The notes under the pieces: model-generated
Told to the model about the DNA's origin: nothing
Databases searched by the model: none
What the model saw: the letters and a program-made list of their open reading frames with translations, nothing else
DNA from: Nocardioides sambongensis
GTDB lineage: Bacteria > Actinomycetota > Actinomycetes > Propionibacteriales > Nocardioidaceae
Reading direction: 5' to 3'
Assembly (NCBI RefSeq): GCF_006494815.1
Contig: NZ_CP041091.1
Coordinates: forward strand, 1,701,001 to 1,765,000
Length of the DNA: 64,000 bases
In this document: positions 37,294-46,222 of the stretch, piece by piece
How positions within the stretch are numbered: the stretch's first letter is position 1
Layout of the letters: each line of letters starts with the position of its first letter
Translations under genes and position numbers: made by a program

Positions 37294-38466
37294 ATGAGCC
37301 GTCACGAACGCATCGCGGTGGTCGGCGTCGGCCAGTCCCAGCAGGCCAAGCAGCGGCAGACCTCGATCGCCGGGCTGGTCCGGGAGTCGGTGGACGCCGC
37401 CCTGGCCGACGCCGGCCTCGGCTTCGGCGACATCGACGCGGTGGTGCTGTCCAAGACCCCCGACCTCTTCGACGGCGTGATGCAGCCCGAGCTCTACCTC
37501 GCCGACGCGATGGGCGCGGTCAACCTGCCGGTCACCCGGGTCTTCACCGGCGGCAGCGTCGGCGGGCACGCCGCGATCTACGCCGCCCACCTGGTCCAGG
37601 CGGGCCTCGCCGAGCGGGTGCTCGTGGTCGCCTACAGCAAGGAGTCCGAGGGCGACTTCACCTGGGCACTCTCCCGGCCGCTGCCGTTCCACGTCTCGCT
37701 CGGCGCCGGTGCCGGCGGGCACTTCTCGCCCGTGATCCGCGAGTACATCCACCGCTCCGGGGCACCGGAGCACATCGGCTGGCAGGTCGCGGTCAACCAC
37801 CGGCTGAACGCCACCCGCAACCCGCTCGCCCACGTCCAGATGCCCGACATCACCGTCGAGAAGGTCCGCGACTCCCCCATGCTCTGGGACCCCGTGCGTT
37901 TCCTGGAATCCTGCCCGACCTCGGACGGGTCCGCCGCCGTCGTGGTCACCGGTGAGGACGAGGCGGATCGGATCAGCGCCGGCACCGGACGCCCGCCGGC
38001 GTGGGTGCACGGCATGGCCTGGCGCACCGAGACCGGCCACTTCGCCGGCCGGGACGAGGTGAACCCGCAGGCCGGGGCCGACGCCGCCGCCGACGCCTAC
38101 GCACAGGCCGGCATCACCCGGCCCGCCGACGAGCTCGATCTCGCCGAGCTCTACATCCCGTTCAGCTGGTACGAGCCGATCTGGCTGGAGAACATCGGCA
38201 TCGCCGGGATCGGGCACGGGTGGCGGATGGTCGACGACGGCCGCACCGCGTTCGACGGCGACCTCCCGGTGAACCCGTCCGGCGGCGTGCTGTCGGGCAA
38301 CCCGACCGGTGCCACCGGGCTGGTGCGCTTCGCGGAGGCCGCCCAGCAGGTGCGCGGCCTGGCCGGCGGTCACCAGGTGGACGGGGCACGGCGGGCGGTC
38401 GGCCACGCGATGGGCGGAGCCTCCCAGTTCCACGCCATCTGGGTCGTCGGAGCCGAACGACCATGA
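37294..38466 (+). CDS. Second thiolase-like protein lacking the catalytic cysteine
   Basis: A 390-residue thiolase-superfamily member. GEVxxVGQS-type start (IAVVGVGQSQQAKQRQ), the SCPTSDGSAAVVV motif, and NPSGGVLSGNPTGATGLVRF in place of GHPxGATG. At the nucleophile position it reads VFTGGSVGGHAAIYAA with no Cys. It follows the first thiolase-like gene by one base. The pair probably forms a hetero-oligomer with the two DUF35 proteins. Confidence 0.8.
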   Translation: MSRHERIAVVGVGQSQQAKQRQTSIAGLVRESVDAALADAGLGFGDIDAVVLSKTPDLFDGVMQPELYLADAMGAVNLPVTRVFTGGSVGGHAAIYAAHLVQAGLAERVLVVAYSKESEGDFTWALSRPLPFHVSLGAGAGGHFSPVIREYIHRSGAPEHIGWQVAVNHRLNATRNPLAHVQMPDITVEKVRDSPMLWDPVRFLESCPTSDGSAAVVVTGEDEADRISAGTGRPPAWVHGMAWRTETGHFAGRDEVNPQAGADAAADAYAQAGITRPADELDLAELYIPFSWYEPIWLENIGIAGIGHGWRMVDDGRTAFDGDLPVNPSGGVLSGNPTGATGLVRFAEAAQQVRGLAGGHQVDGARRAVGHAMGGASQFHAIWVVGAERP

Positions 38467-38491
38467 CCCCACCCGGCAGAGAGGACCACCG

Positions 38492-39265
38492 ATGAGCGAC
38501 CTGCTGTTCGAGCGCGAGGGACCCACCGCCGTGCTCACCATGAACCGCCCCGAGCGCAAGAACGCGCTCACCCTGGAGATGCTGCGCGGGTTCCACGAGG
38601 CGTGGGACGAGATCGACCGCAACGACGCGATCCGGGTCGCGATCCTGACCGGGGCGGGCAGCGACTACTCGGTCGGTGGCGACCTCTCCGACGGCTGGAT
38701 GGTGCGGGTGCCCGGCGAGGGTGAGCGCAAGGTGCAGGTCACCGAGGCGCTGCTGATGACCCGGTCGGTCAGCAAGCCCCTGATCGCCGCGGTCAACGGA
38801 CCCTGCCTCGGCGGTGGCTGCGAGATGCTGCAGCAGACCGACATCCGCGTCGCCGAGCGGAGCGCCACCTTCGGTCTCCCCGAGGCGAAGATCGGACTGA
38901 TCGCCGGAGCCGGGTCGACCGTCCGGCTCAAGCGCCAGATCCCCTACACGAAGGCGATGGAGATGATCCTGACCGGCGAGCCGCTCACCGCGCAGGAGGC
39001 CTACCACTTCGGCCTGGTCGGCCACCTCGTCGAGGACGGTCGCGGGATGGACCGGGCCCGCGCCCTGGCCGAGCGGGTCGCCGCCAACGGACCGCTCGCG
39101 GTCCGCAACGCCAAGGCCGCCGTGATCGCCTCCGGCTGGCTCGAGGAGGAGACCGCGCGCGCGGTCGAACGCCGACTGGTCACCGAGGTGATCGGGTCGG
39201 CCGACGCACGTGAGGGCATCACCGCGTTCCGCGAGAAGCGGACGCCGAACTTCGAGGGACGCTGA
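38492..39265 (+). CDS. Enoyl-CoA hydratase/isomerase family protein
   Basis: A 257-residue crotonase. LTMNRPERKNALTLEM at the start, the oxyanion-hole strand GAGSDYSVGGDLSDG and the second NGPCLGGGCEMLQQTDIRVA motif, then FGLPEAKIGLIAGAGSTVRL. In the position of the hydratase Glu residues, EAKIGL is present, so hydratase activity is plausible. GAGAGGA precedes the ATG. It overlaps the next gene at one base (TGATG). Confidence 0.9.
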   Translation: MSDLLFEREGPTAVLTMNRPERKNALTLEMLRGFHEAWDEIDRNDAIRVAILTGAGSDYSVGGDLSDGWMVRVPGEGERKVQVTEALLMTRSVSKPLIAAVNGPCLGGGCEMLQQTDIRVAERSATFGLPEAKIGLIAGAGSTVRLKRQIPYTKAMEMILTGEPLTAQEAYHFGLVGHLVEDGRGMDRARALAERVAANGPLAVRNAKAAVIASGWLEEETARAVERRLVTEVIGSADAREGITAFREKRTPNFEGR

Positions 39266-40466
39266 TGGCCGACCTGAGGACGCCGTACGTCGTCGGCGTC
39301 GGGATGACCCGGTTCACCCGGATCGAGACCGAGCCCTGGACCTACCCCAGATGGCGGGCGAGGCGGTCCGGGCCGCCCTCACCGACGCCGGGATCGACTA
39401 TTCCGAGGTGCAGCGGGCAGCCGTCGGCTACGTGTTCCAGCCCTCCGCCGCCGGCCAACGCGTGCTGTACGACGTGGGCCTGACCGGCATCCCGATGGTC
39501 AACGTCAACAACAACTGTGCCACCGGCTCCACCGCGCTCGCGCTGGCGCAGGAGTGGGTCGCCACCGGAGTGGCCGACGTGGTGCTCGCGGTCGGGTTCG
39601 AGCAGATGACCAGGGCCGCGATGAGCGGCGACGGGGCCTCGCCGAAGGTGACCACGATCGACCACCACCTCGAGGTGATGCTGTCCGAGCACCGCCTCGC
39701 CGCGGCTCCGGTGACCACCCAGTTCTTCGGCAGCGCCGCCCTCGAGCACCAGCGGCGCTACGGCACCACGGTCGAGCAGATCGCCGCGGTCGCGGTGAAG
39801 AACCACGAGCACTCCACCCGCAACCCGCTGGCCCAGTTCACCGATGCCTACACCCTGGACCAGGTGCTCGCCGACAAGCCGGTGCACGGGCCGCTGACCC
39901 GGTCCCAGTGCTCCCCGATGTCGGACGGCGCCGCGGCCGCGGTGATCGCGAGCCCGGAGTTCGTCGCGGCGCACGGCCTGGCCGCGCGGGCGGTGCCGAT
40001 CCTGGGCCAGGCGCTGAGAACCGACACCGACGCCGGCTTCTCCTCTCGCTCGATGATCGACGTGGTCGGGGCGCCGATGACCGCGGAGGCCGGGCGCCGG
40101 GCGATGGGCGCCGCCGGGGTGAGGATCGAGGAGATCGACGTCATCGAGCTGCACGACTGCTTCTCGATCAACGAGCTGATCACCTACGAGGCACTCGGCC
40201 TCTGCGACCCGGGCGAGGCGGGTGCGCTGGTCGCCGACGGGGTCACCAGCTACGGCGGGAGCTGGGTGGTCAACCCCTCGGGCGGCCTGATCTCCAAGGG
40301 CCACCCGCTGGGGGCGACCGGCCTCGCCCAGTGCGCCGAGCTGACCTGGCAGCTGCGCGGCGACGCCGGTCCGCGTCAGGTCGACGGCGCCGCCCGCGCG
40401 CTGGCCCACAACCTCGGCCTGGGCGGCGCCTGCGTGGTCACCGTCTACGGCGCACCGGGGACCTGA
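39265..40466 (+). CDS. Thiolase with catalytic cysteine, with one frameshift
   Basis: About 400 residues when one C is added to the run at 39345-39348, joining TRIETEPWTYP to QMAGEAVRAALTDAG. It has the nucleophile motif VNNNCATGSTALALA, HDCFSINELI with the His, and the terminal NPSGGLISKGHPLGATGLAQ. It is therefore the only complete thiolase of the three in the operon. It would remove acetyl- or propionyl-CoA from a 3-ketoacyl-CoA. It is SCP-x/lipid-transfer type by sequence style. Confidence 0.85.
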
Positions 40467-41152
40467 TGGCCGGCGACAAGGCTCCCGCGGCCATCTCCAC
40501 GGGCACCGGCACCGGCAACGGCGGCGACACCGCGGACACCGGCCGCCGGATCCTGCTGGCCGCCGAGCGACTCTTCGCCGCGAAGGGCATCGACGCCGTC
40601 TCGCTGCGGGCGGTGATGGCCGCCGCGGGCACCAACGTGGCGTCCGTGCACTACCACTTCGGCTCCAAGGACGCACTCGTCGCCGCCCTGATCACCGAGC
40701 GCAGCGGCGAGGTGGCGGCGCGTCGTACCGCACTGCTCGCCGACGCCGCACGACCCGGCGCGTTGACCGCCGGCGCGCTGGCCCGCGCGTTCGTGGAGCC
40801 GGTCGCCGCGATGGCGCTCTCCGACGGGCGGCACTGGGTGCGCCTGATCGGCCAGATCATGACCAGTCGGCACCCCTCGCTGAGCGTGGTCGTCGACGGG
40901 TTCCGGACGCAGGCGATCACCTTCACCGACCTGCTGCAGGAGCTGCATCCCGACTGGTCGCCGGCGAAGGTGCGGTTCCGGCTGGCGCAGGCGATGACCA
41001 CCACGTTCGCCGTGCTCGGCGACATCGAGGGGGTGCAGGACCTGCAGGAGCTCTCGTCGGCGGCGATGGAGCGCGACGAGGTGGTCGCCGAGCTGTTGGA
41101 CCTGGTCACCACGATCCTCAGCGATCCGGTCGGCGCGGAGGGCCCGCGATGA
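40466..41152 (+). CDS. TetR/AcrR-family regulator in the thiolase operon
   Basis: A 228-residue protein. Its ATG overlaps the thiolase stop (TGATG). A Gly/Thr-rich leader of about 25 residues precedes the helix-turn-helix RRILLAAERLFAAKGIDAVSLRAVMAAAGTNVASVHYHFGSKDAL, in parts, at about 27-72. The C-terminal domain (TetR_C type) is helical. It probably controls the whole operon, perhaps at 35187-35218. Confidence 0.85.
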   Translation: MAGDKAPAAISTGTGTGNGGDTADTGRRILLAAERLFAAKGIDAVSLRAVMAAAGTNVASVHYHFGSKDALVAALITERSGEVAARRTALLADAARPGALTAGALARAFVEPVAAMALSDGRHWVRLIGQIMTSRHPSLSVVVDGFRTQAITFTDLLQELHPDWSPAKVRFRLAQAMTTTFAVLGDIEGVQDLQELSSAAMERDEVVAELLDLVTTILSDPVGAEGPR

Positions 41153-42690
41153 GCCGGCCCGACCGTGATCTCGCCGCGCTCGCGGCGCTCTTCAACGGTG
41201 ATCGCGAGGACCGCTTCGACGTGGTCGAGGTGTTCACCGGAGAGGTGGTGGCACGCGTGCCGCGGGCCGGCCCCGCGCACGTGACCGCGGCGTTCGGCCG
41301 CGCCCGGGCGGCCCAACGGGAGTGGGCGTCGCGCCCGGTGAAGGAGCGCCTCGCCGTCTTCGAGCGGTTCCACGCCGCGCTGCTCGACCACCACGAGGAG
41401 ATCGCCGACGTGATCCAGGTGGAGACCGGCAAGGCCCGGCGGATGGCGTTCGAGGAGATGTGCGACCTGCCGATCCTCACCAGCCACTACCTGCGCCGCG
41501 CCGCGCGACTGCTGGCGCCGCGCCGGCGCCCCGGCGCGATCCCCGGGGTGACCAGCGCGGTCGAGCTGCGCAAGCCGCTCGGCGTGGTCGGGGTGATCTC
41601 CCCGTGGAACTTCCCGTTCGCGATCGCCTTCTGCGACGCCGTCCCGGCGCTGATGGCCGGCAACGCCGTGGTGGTGAAGCCCGACCCGCACACGCCGCTC
41701 TCGGCGGCGCTGGGGCTGCGCTTGCTCCGCGAGGCGGGTCTCCCCCACGACCTGGTCCAGCTGGTGTGTGACGACGGGCCGGTGACCGGACCCGCCGTGG
41801 TGGACGCCGCCGACTTCGTGATGTTCACCGGGTCGCTGGCCACCGGCCGCACGGTGGCGGCCCGCGCCGCCGAGCGGATGGTGCCCAGCTGCCTCGAGCT
41901 GGGCGGCAAGAACCCGATGATCGTGCTGCCCGACGCCGACCTGGACGCCGTCGTGGCCAGTGCCGTGCTCGGCGTCTTCGGCAACGCCGGCCAGCTCTGC
42001 CTGCACATGGAGCGCCTGCTGGTGCACGCGGAGGTCCACGACGACTTCCGCGCCCGGTTCCTGGACCGGGTACGACGGCTGCGGCTCGGCGCCGACTACG
42101 GCCTGGAGACCGAGATGGGTGCTCTGGCCGACGCGGCCCACCTCGCCCGGGTGTCCGCGCACGTCGACGAGGCCGTCGCCGCCGGGGCGACGCTGCTGAC
42201 CGGCGGGCGCGCCCGCCCGGACCTGGGGCCGACCTTCTACGAGCCGACGGTCCTGGCGGACGTCACCCCGGCGATGCGGGTACACCACGAGGAGACCTTC
42301 GGCCCGGTCGCCTGCCTCTACCGGGTGTCCGGGGTGGAGGAGGCGGTGCGGCTCGCCAACGACACCGAGTACGGGCTGAACGCCAGCGTCTGGACCGCCG
42401 ACCCGGCGGCCGCGATGCGGATCGCCGAGCGACTCGAGACCGGGCACGTGAACATCAACGACAGCGCGGCCCTCGGCTACGCCACCAAGTCGGCGCCCTC
42501 CGGTGGCGCCAAGGCGTCGGGGCTCGGCGTCCGCAACGGCGACGAGGGGCTGTTGAAGTTCACCTACCCCACCACGGTCGCGACGCTGAAGAAGCAGGTG
42601 CTCGGGGCGCCGCCCGACGCGCCCTATGCGGACTTCGTGTCGCGGACCGTCACCTCGTTGCGCTGGATGCGGCGGCTGCGGCTGCGTTAG
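41149..42690 (+). CDS. Aldehyde dehydrogenase (succinate-semialdehyde type)
   Basis: A 513-residue NAD(P)-dependent enzyme that overlaps the TetR stop as ATGA. Motifs are ISPWNFPFAIAF, VKPDPHTPLSAA, FTGSLATGRTVA (cofactor loop), CLELGGKNPMIVLPDADL with the general base Glu, NAGQLCLHMERL with the nucleophile Cys (about residue 284), and EETFGPVACLYRV. The family resembles GabD2-like succinate-semialdehyde dehydrogenases. In this operon it may oxidise the aldehyde set free by an aldolase. Confidence 0.9.
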   Translation: MSRPDRDLAALAALFNGDREDRFDVVEVFTGEVVARVPRAGPAHVTAAFGRARAAQREWASRPVKERLAVFERFHAALLDHHEEIADVIQVETGKARRMAFEEMCDLPILTSHYLRRAARLLAPRRRPGAIPGVTSAVELRKPLGVVGVISPWNFPFAIAFCDAVPALMAGNAVVVKPDPHTPLSAALGLRLLREAGLPHDLVQLVCDDGPVTGPAVVDAADFVMFTGSLATGRTVAARAAERMVPSCLELGGKNPMIVLPDADLDAVVASAVLGVFGNAGQLCLHMERLLVHAEVHDDFRARFLDRVRRLRLGADYGLETEMGALADAAHLARVSAHVDEAVAAGATLLTGGRARPDLGPTFYEPTVLADVTPAMRVHHEETFGPVACLYRVSGVEEAVRLANDTEYGLNASVWTADPAAAMRIAERLETGHVNINDSAALGYATKSAPSGGAKASGLGVRNGDEGLLKFTYPTTVATLKKQVLGAPPDAPYADFVSRTVTSLRWMRRLRLR

Positions 42691-42693
42691 CGT
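42688..42693 (+). promoter_or_regulatory. -10 box of the leaderless GrpB-like gene
   Basis: TAGCGT, six bases before the GTG at 42700. The first three bases are the stop codon of the aldehyde dehydrogenase. Confidence 0.5.
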
Positions 42694-42699
42694 CGCGCG

Positions 42700-43260
42700 G
42701 TGCCCGCACCCCCGCACCGCCCCGACGTGACCGAGACCGAGCTGATCGGGGGCGTCGAGAAACGCGACCTCGCGCTCGCCGACCACGACCCCGCCTGGGC
42801 CGACCGCTACGCCGAGCACGCAGGCCGGATCGGCACAGCGCTCGGTGACGCCGCCGTCGCCATCGCGCACATCGGGTCGACCTCGGTGCCCGGCCTGGCG
42901 GCCAAGCCGATCATCGACATCCTGGTCACGGTCCCCGACATCACCGCCGAGGAGGACTACCTCGGGCCCCTGGTCGAGGCCGGCTACCCGCTCCGGGTCC
43001 GCGAGCCAGGGCACCGGATGGTGCGCACCCCGGAGCGGGACGTGCACGTGCACGTCTTCGAGCCGGACCACCCCGCGGTGACCGACTACTTCCTGCTGCG
43101 CGACCGGCTGCGCACCGACGCCGACGACCGGGCCCTCTACGAGTCGACCAAGCGGCGGCTGATCGCCGAGGACTGGCCGGACATGAACGCCTACGCCGAC
43201 GCCAAGACCGACGTCATCGAGGCGATCAAGAGCCGCGCCCGAGCGGCCAGCGGCCTTTGA
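42700..43260 (+). CDS. GrpB/UPF0157-family nucleotidyltransferase-fold protein
   Basis: A 186-residue protein with the GrpB pattern: LADHDPAWADRYAEHAGRI, then IAHIGSTSVPGLAAKPIIDILV (GS and DxD-like positions of the nucleotidyltransferase fold) and DVHVHVFEPDHP. FLLRDRLRTDADDRALYESTKR closes the domain. The substrate is unknown. It is leaderless from a GTG. The stop overlaps the end of the convergent 2H gene by 35 bases. Confidence 0.85.
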   Translation: MPAPPHRPDVTETELIGGVEKRDLALADHDPAWADRYAEHAGRIGTALGDAAVAIAHIGSTSVPGLAAKPIIDILVTVPDITAEEDYLGPLVEAGYPLRVREPGHRMVRTPERDVHVHVFEPDHPAVTDYFLLRDRLRTDADDRALYESTKRRLIAEDWPDMNAYADAKTDVIEAIKSRARAASGL

Positions 43261-43759
43261 GGGCGCAGCCGCCCTCGTCGTACCAGTGCCACTCGAGGCG
43301 CTCGGCGCGGCAACGTCGCGGCAGGGTGTCGGCCAGGTCGGCGCGCACCGAGGCGACGGTGGCACCGGTGAGGCGGTGGTCCAGGGTCAGGTGCGGCACC
43401 AGGTCGTCCACCGCTCCGAACTGACCGTCGTAGGGGACGCAGTCGGAGAACGCGGTGAGCACGGCGCCGGTCAGTGTGCGGAACGGCGCGGCCGGCGTCG
43501 GAGGGGCGTGCAGCGTCCCGTTCGGGAACTGGGCCACCTCGGCCAGGTCGTAGTCGAACGGTGGAACCGTGCCGGCGATCGCCGCGACCTCGTCGAGCTG
43601 GCCCGGCGTCGGCGCCGCGCGCCACGGCGCCAGCACCGTGATGTGGGCGTGGGTGAACCCGGGGTCGGCGGAGACCCACGTCGGCTCGTGCCGCTGCCAG
43701 TGCGCACGCACCACCTGCTCCAGCTCCGGCACCGGTACGACGAGCACGGAATGTCCCAC
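43226..43759 (-). CDS. 2'-5' RNA ligase-like (2H phosphoesterase) protein
   Basis: About 177 residues from the GTG at 43759 (GHSVLVVPVPELEQVV). An alternative ATG at 43846 would add 29 residues and overlap cobT head to head. The two H-x-T/I motifs of the 2H fold are HAHITVLAPW and PHLTLDHRL. Such enzymes hydrolyse or ligate 2'-5' or cyclic phosphodiesters. The exact substrate is unknown. Confidence 0.75.
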   Translation of the reverse strand: MGHSVLVVPVPELEQVVRAHWQRHEPTWVSADPGFTHAHITVLAPWRAAPTPGQLDEVAAIAGTVPPFDYDLAEVAQFPNGTLHAPPTPAAPFRTLTGAVLTAFSDCVPYDGQFGAVDDLVPHLTLDHRLTGATVASVRADLADTLPRRCRAERLEWHWYDEGGCALKGRWPLGRGS

Positions 43760-43831
43760 GGGCGTGCAGGCTAGTGCGGTCCCGGCGTCGACGACACCGG
43801 GGCGGATGCCCGGTGCGCCGGCGACCCGGAC

Positions 43832-43837
43832 TAGTTT
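43832..43837 (+). promoter_or_regulatory. -10 box of leaderless cobT
   Basis: TAGTTT, seven bases before the cobT ATG. Confidence 0.55.
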
Positions 43838-43844
43838 TCGAGCC

Positions 43845-44903
43845 ATGAGCACCGCGTCCTCCCCCCTCGCTCCCCCCGACCCCGCGATCCGGGCCGCCGC
43901 CGAGGAGCGGCTGGCCGGCCTGGCCACGCCGGCCGGTGCGCTCGGGCGACTGGGCGATCTCGGGGTGTGGCTGGCGGCGGCGCGTGGGGCCGTCGTCCCG
44001 CCGCCGCTCACCGATGTGCGGCTGGCGATCTTCGCCGGCGACCACGGGGTCGCGCGGCACGGGGTGTCGGCCTATCCACCGGAGATCACTGCCGCGATGG
44101 TGCGCACCTTCGTGGCCGGCAAGGCCGGGGTGTCAGCGCTGGCCGCGGCGCACGACGTGCGGGTCCGGGTGTTGGACATCGCGGTGGATGCCGACCTGGC
44201 CGGCACCGACGGGGTGCCGGCGGAGGTCGGTGCCTACAAGGTCCGGCGCAGCAGCGGCGCGATCCACCTGGAGGACGCGCTGGCGCCGGAGCAGACCGCG
44301 CAGGCGCTGGCCGCGGGCCGGGAGGTCGCGGAAGCCGAGATCGCCGCCGGCGCACAGGTCCTGATCAGCGGCGACATGGGGATCGGGAACACCTCGCCCG
44401 CCTCGGCGATGATCGCGGCCGCGCTGGGACTTCCGGCCGCCGACGTGGTCGGCCGGGGCACCGGCGTCGACGACGCAGCGCTGGCCCACAAGACCGCCGT
44501 CGTGCAGCAGGCCCTGGACCGGGCCGGCGACCGGCTCGTCGACCCGGTGGAGACCCTGACCGCGGTCGGCAGCGCCGACCTCGCGGCGACGGTGGGCTAC
44601 CTGCTGGAGTCCGCCGAGCGCGGCGTACCGGTGCTGCTGGACGGGCTGATGTCGGTGGCCTGCGCGCTCACCGCGGAGCGGATCGCCCCCGGCGCCGCCG
44701 CGTGGTACCTGGCCGGGCACCGCTCGACCGAGCCCGCGCAGTCCCTGGCCCTGGTGGAGCTCGGCCTCGAGGCGCTGCTCGATCTCGGGCTCCGCCTGGG
44801 CGAGGGGTCGGGGGCGGTCGCCGCCGTACCCGTGCTCCGGTCGGCCGATGCCCTGCTGCGCGAGGTCGCGCTCCTGGCCGACCTGATGCCGCCGACACCA
44901 TGA
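43845..44903 (+). CDS. cobT: Nicotinate-nucleotide-dimethylbenzimidazole phosphoribosyltransferase
   Basis: A 352-residue enzyme that makes alpha-ribazole phosphate for the lower ligand of cobalamin. Signatures: LRLAIFAGDHGVARHGVSAYPPE, in parts, near residue 65; GDMGIGNTSPASAM at about 175-188; GRGTGVDD; and the end AAVPVLRSADALL with the preceding LRLGEGSGA that carries the catalytic Glu. It is followed by cobS with a 4-base overlap and convergent with cobU, so nucleotide-loop assembly genes cluster here. Confidence 0.93.
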   Translation: MSTASSPLAPPDPAIRAAAEERLAGLATPAGALGRLGDLGVWLAAARGAVVPPPLTDVRLAIFAGDHGVARHGVSAYPPEITAAMVRTFVAGKAGVSALAAAHDVRVRVLDIAVDADLAGTDGVPAEVGAYKVRRSSGAIHLEDALAPEQTAQALAAGREVAEAEIAAGAQVLISGDMGIGNTSPASAMIAAALGLPAADVVGRGTGVDDAALAHKTAVVQQALDRAGDRLVDPVETLTAVGSADLAATVGYLLESAERGVPVLLDGLMSVACALTAERIAPGAAAWYLAGHRSTEPAQSLALVELGLEALLDLGLRLGEGSGAVAAVPVLRSADALLREVALLADLMPPTP

Positions 44904-45658
44904 GCCACTCGGCGCCGCTGCGGGGTCTCGGTCTCGCGGTCGGCATGCTGACCGCCCTCCCGGTCCCGGCGGTGCTCCGGCTGACGCCGGCGGTGGCGCG
45001 CAGCGCGATGCTCTGCGCACCCCTGGCCGCGGTGCCGCTGGCGGCGCTGGTGGTCGGGGTGCTGCGCGGCGGCGACGCTCTCGGGCTGCCGCCGCTGGTG
45101 ATCGGCTTCGTCGCGGTCGGTGCCCTCGCCGCCGGCTCCCGGGCGCTGCATCTCGACGGCCTCTCCGACACCGTGGACGGGCTGACCGCCTCCTACGACC
45201 GCGAGCGTTCCCTGGCGGTGATGAAGGGCGGTACGGCGGGTCCGGCCGGCGTCGCCGCACTGGTGGTCGTGCTCGGCGCCCAGGCCGCGGCGTTCGCGGC
45301 GCTCAGTGGCGATCTCGACGTCGCGCTGCTCGCCGCAGCGGCGGTGATCGTCTCCCGCGCCGCACTGTGGCTGGCGGCGGCCAGCATCGTCCCGCCGGCG
45401 CGGCCGGACGGTCTGGGGGTCAGCTTCACCGGGAGCGTGCCGGCCGCGGTCGCGCTGCTCGGGTGGATCGCGATCGGAATCGCTGCGGCGCTCGTCGATC
45501 CGGTGCGCGGACCGCTCACCGTCCTGGTGGCAGCGCTGGCGGTCGCCCTGGTGCTGCGGCGCGCGGTGCGCCGGTTCGGCGGTGTCACCGGCGACGTGTT
45601 CGGCGCCTGCGTCGAGGTGGCGCTCGCGGTGCTGCTGGTCGGCGCGACGACCTTCTGA
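44900..45658 (+). CDS. cobS: Adenosylcobinamide-GDP ribazoletransferase (cobalamin synthase)
   Basis: A 252-residue integral membrane enzyme that joins adenosylcobinamide-GDP and alpha-ribazole. It shows LTALPVP at the N-terminus, the metal-binding HLDGLSDTVDGL motif (about residues 77-88), ERSLAVMKGGTAGPAG and a final FGGVTGDVFGACVEV motif. About six to seven helices are present. ATG overlaps the cobT stop as ATGA. Confidence 0.93.
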   Translation: MSHSAPLRGLGLAVGMLTALPVPAVLRLTPAVARSAMLCAPLAAVPLAALVVGVLRGGDALGLPPLVIGFVAVGALAAGSRALHLDGLSDTVDGLTASYDRERSLAVMKGGTAGPAGVAALVVVLGAQAAAFAALSGDLDVALLAAAAVIVSRAALWLAAASIVPPARPDGLGVSFTGSVPAAVALLGWIAIGIAAALVDPVRGPLTVLVAALAVALVLRRAVRRFGGVTGDVFGACVEVALAVLLVGATTF

Positions 45659-45670
45659 CCCCGGAGCGGC

Positions 45671-46222
45671 TCAGATCCGCAGCACTCGTCCGGCGACCAC
45701 CAGGTGCACCTCGGCGCAGGCGGCCCCGACCTGCTGGTTCACCGTGCCGAGCAGGTCCCGGAAGAGTCGCCCGGACCGGTGCTCGGGCACCACCCCGAGA
45801 CCGACCTCGTTGCTCACCACCACCACCGGCACGGCAGCCTCCCGGAGCGCCCCGACGAGCGAGGCAGCCTCGGTGGCGACCGCTTCTCCGACGTCTGCGA
45901 TCGGCGCCTCCCATGCCTCGGCCCGGTCGACCAGCCCGGTGATCCAGGTGCCGAGGCAGTCGACCAGCACCGCCCGTCCGCCGCGGTCGGCCGCGCGCAC
46001 CGCAGCTGCGACGTCGAGGGTCTCCACGGTGGTCCAGCTGGCCGGCCGGCGTTCCCGGTGCGCGGCCACCCGGGCGGCCCAGTCGGCGTCGTCGTAGGTG
46101 GGTCCGGCGGCGACGTAGGTGACTGCCTCGACGTCGGCCAGCAGAGCCTCAGCGTGGCGGGACTTGCCGGAGCGCACGCCACCGGTGACCAGTACAGGAC
46201 TGGGCTGCACGACCCCTCTCAT
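45671..46222 (-). CDS. cobU: Adenosylcobinamide kinase / guanylyltransferase
   Basis: A 183-residue enzyme. The P-loop GGVRSGKSRHAE is at about residues 14-25, followed by VTYVAAGPTYDDADWAARVAAHRERRP with the GMP-accepting His, VDCLGTWITGLV, VVVVSNEVGLGVVPEH and GTVNQQVGAACAEVHLVVAG. It phosphorylates and guanylylates cobinamide for CobS. Its ATG overlaps the stop codon of the RNB gene (ATGA, 46219-46222), so it is made from that gene's transcript, convergent with cobS. Confidence 0.93.
   Translation of the reverse strand: MRGVVQPSPVLVTGGVRSGKSRHAEALLADVEAVTYVAAGPTYDDADWAARVAAHRERRPASWTTVETLDVAAAVRAADRGGRAVLVDCLGTWITGLVDRAEAWEAPIADVGEAVATEAASLVGALREAAVPVVVVSNEVGLGVVPEHRSGRLFRDLLGTVNQQVGAACAEVHLVVAGRVLRI

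Noticed and set aside
37294..38466. A canonical acetyl-CoA acetyltransferase
   Set aside because: The nucleophile Cys is absent and the GHPxGATG motif reads GNPTGATG, so it is annotated only as thiolase-like.
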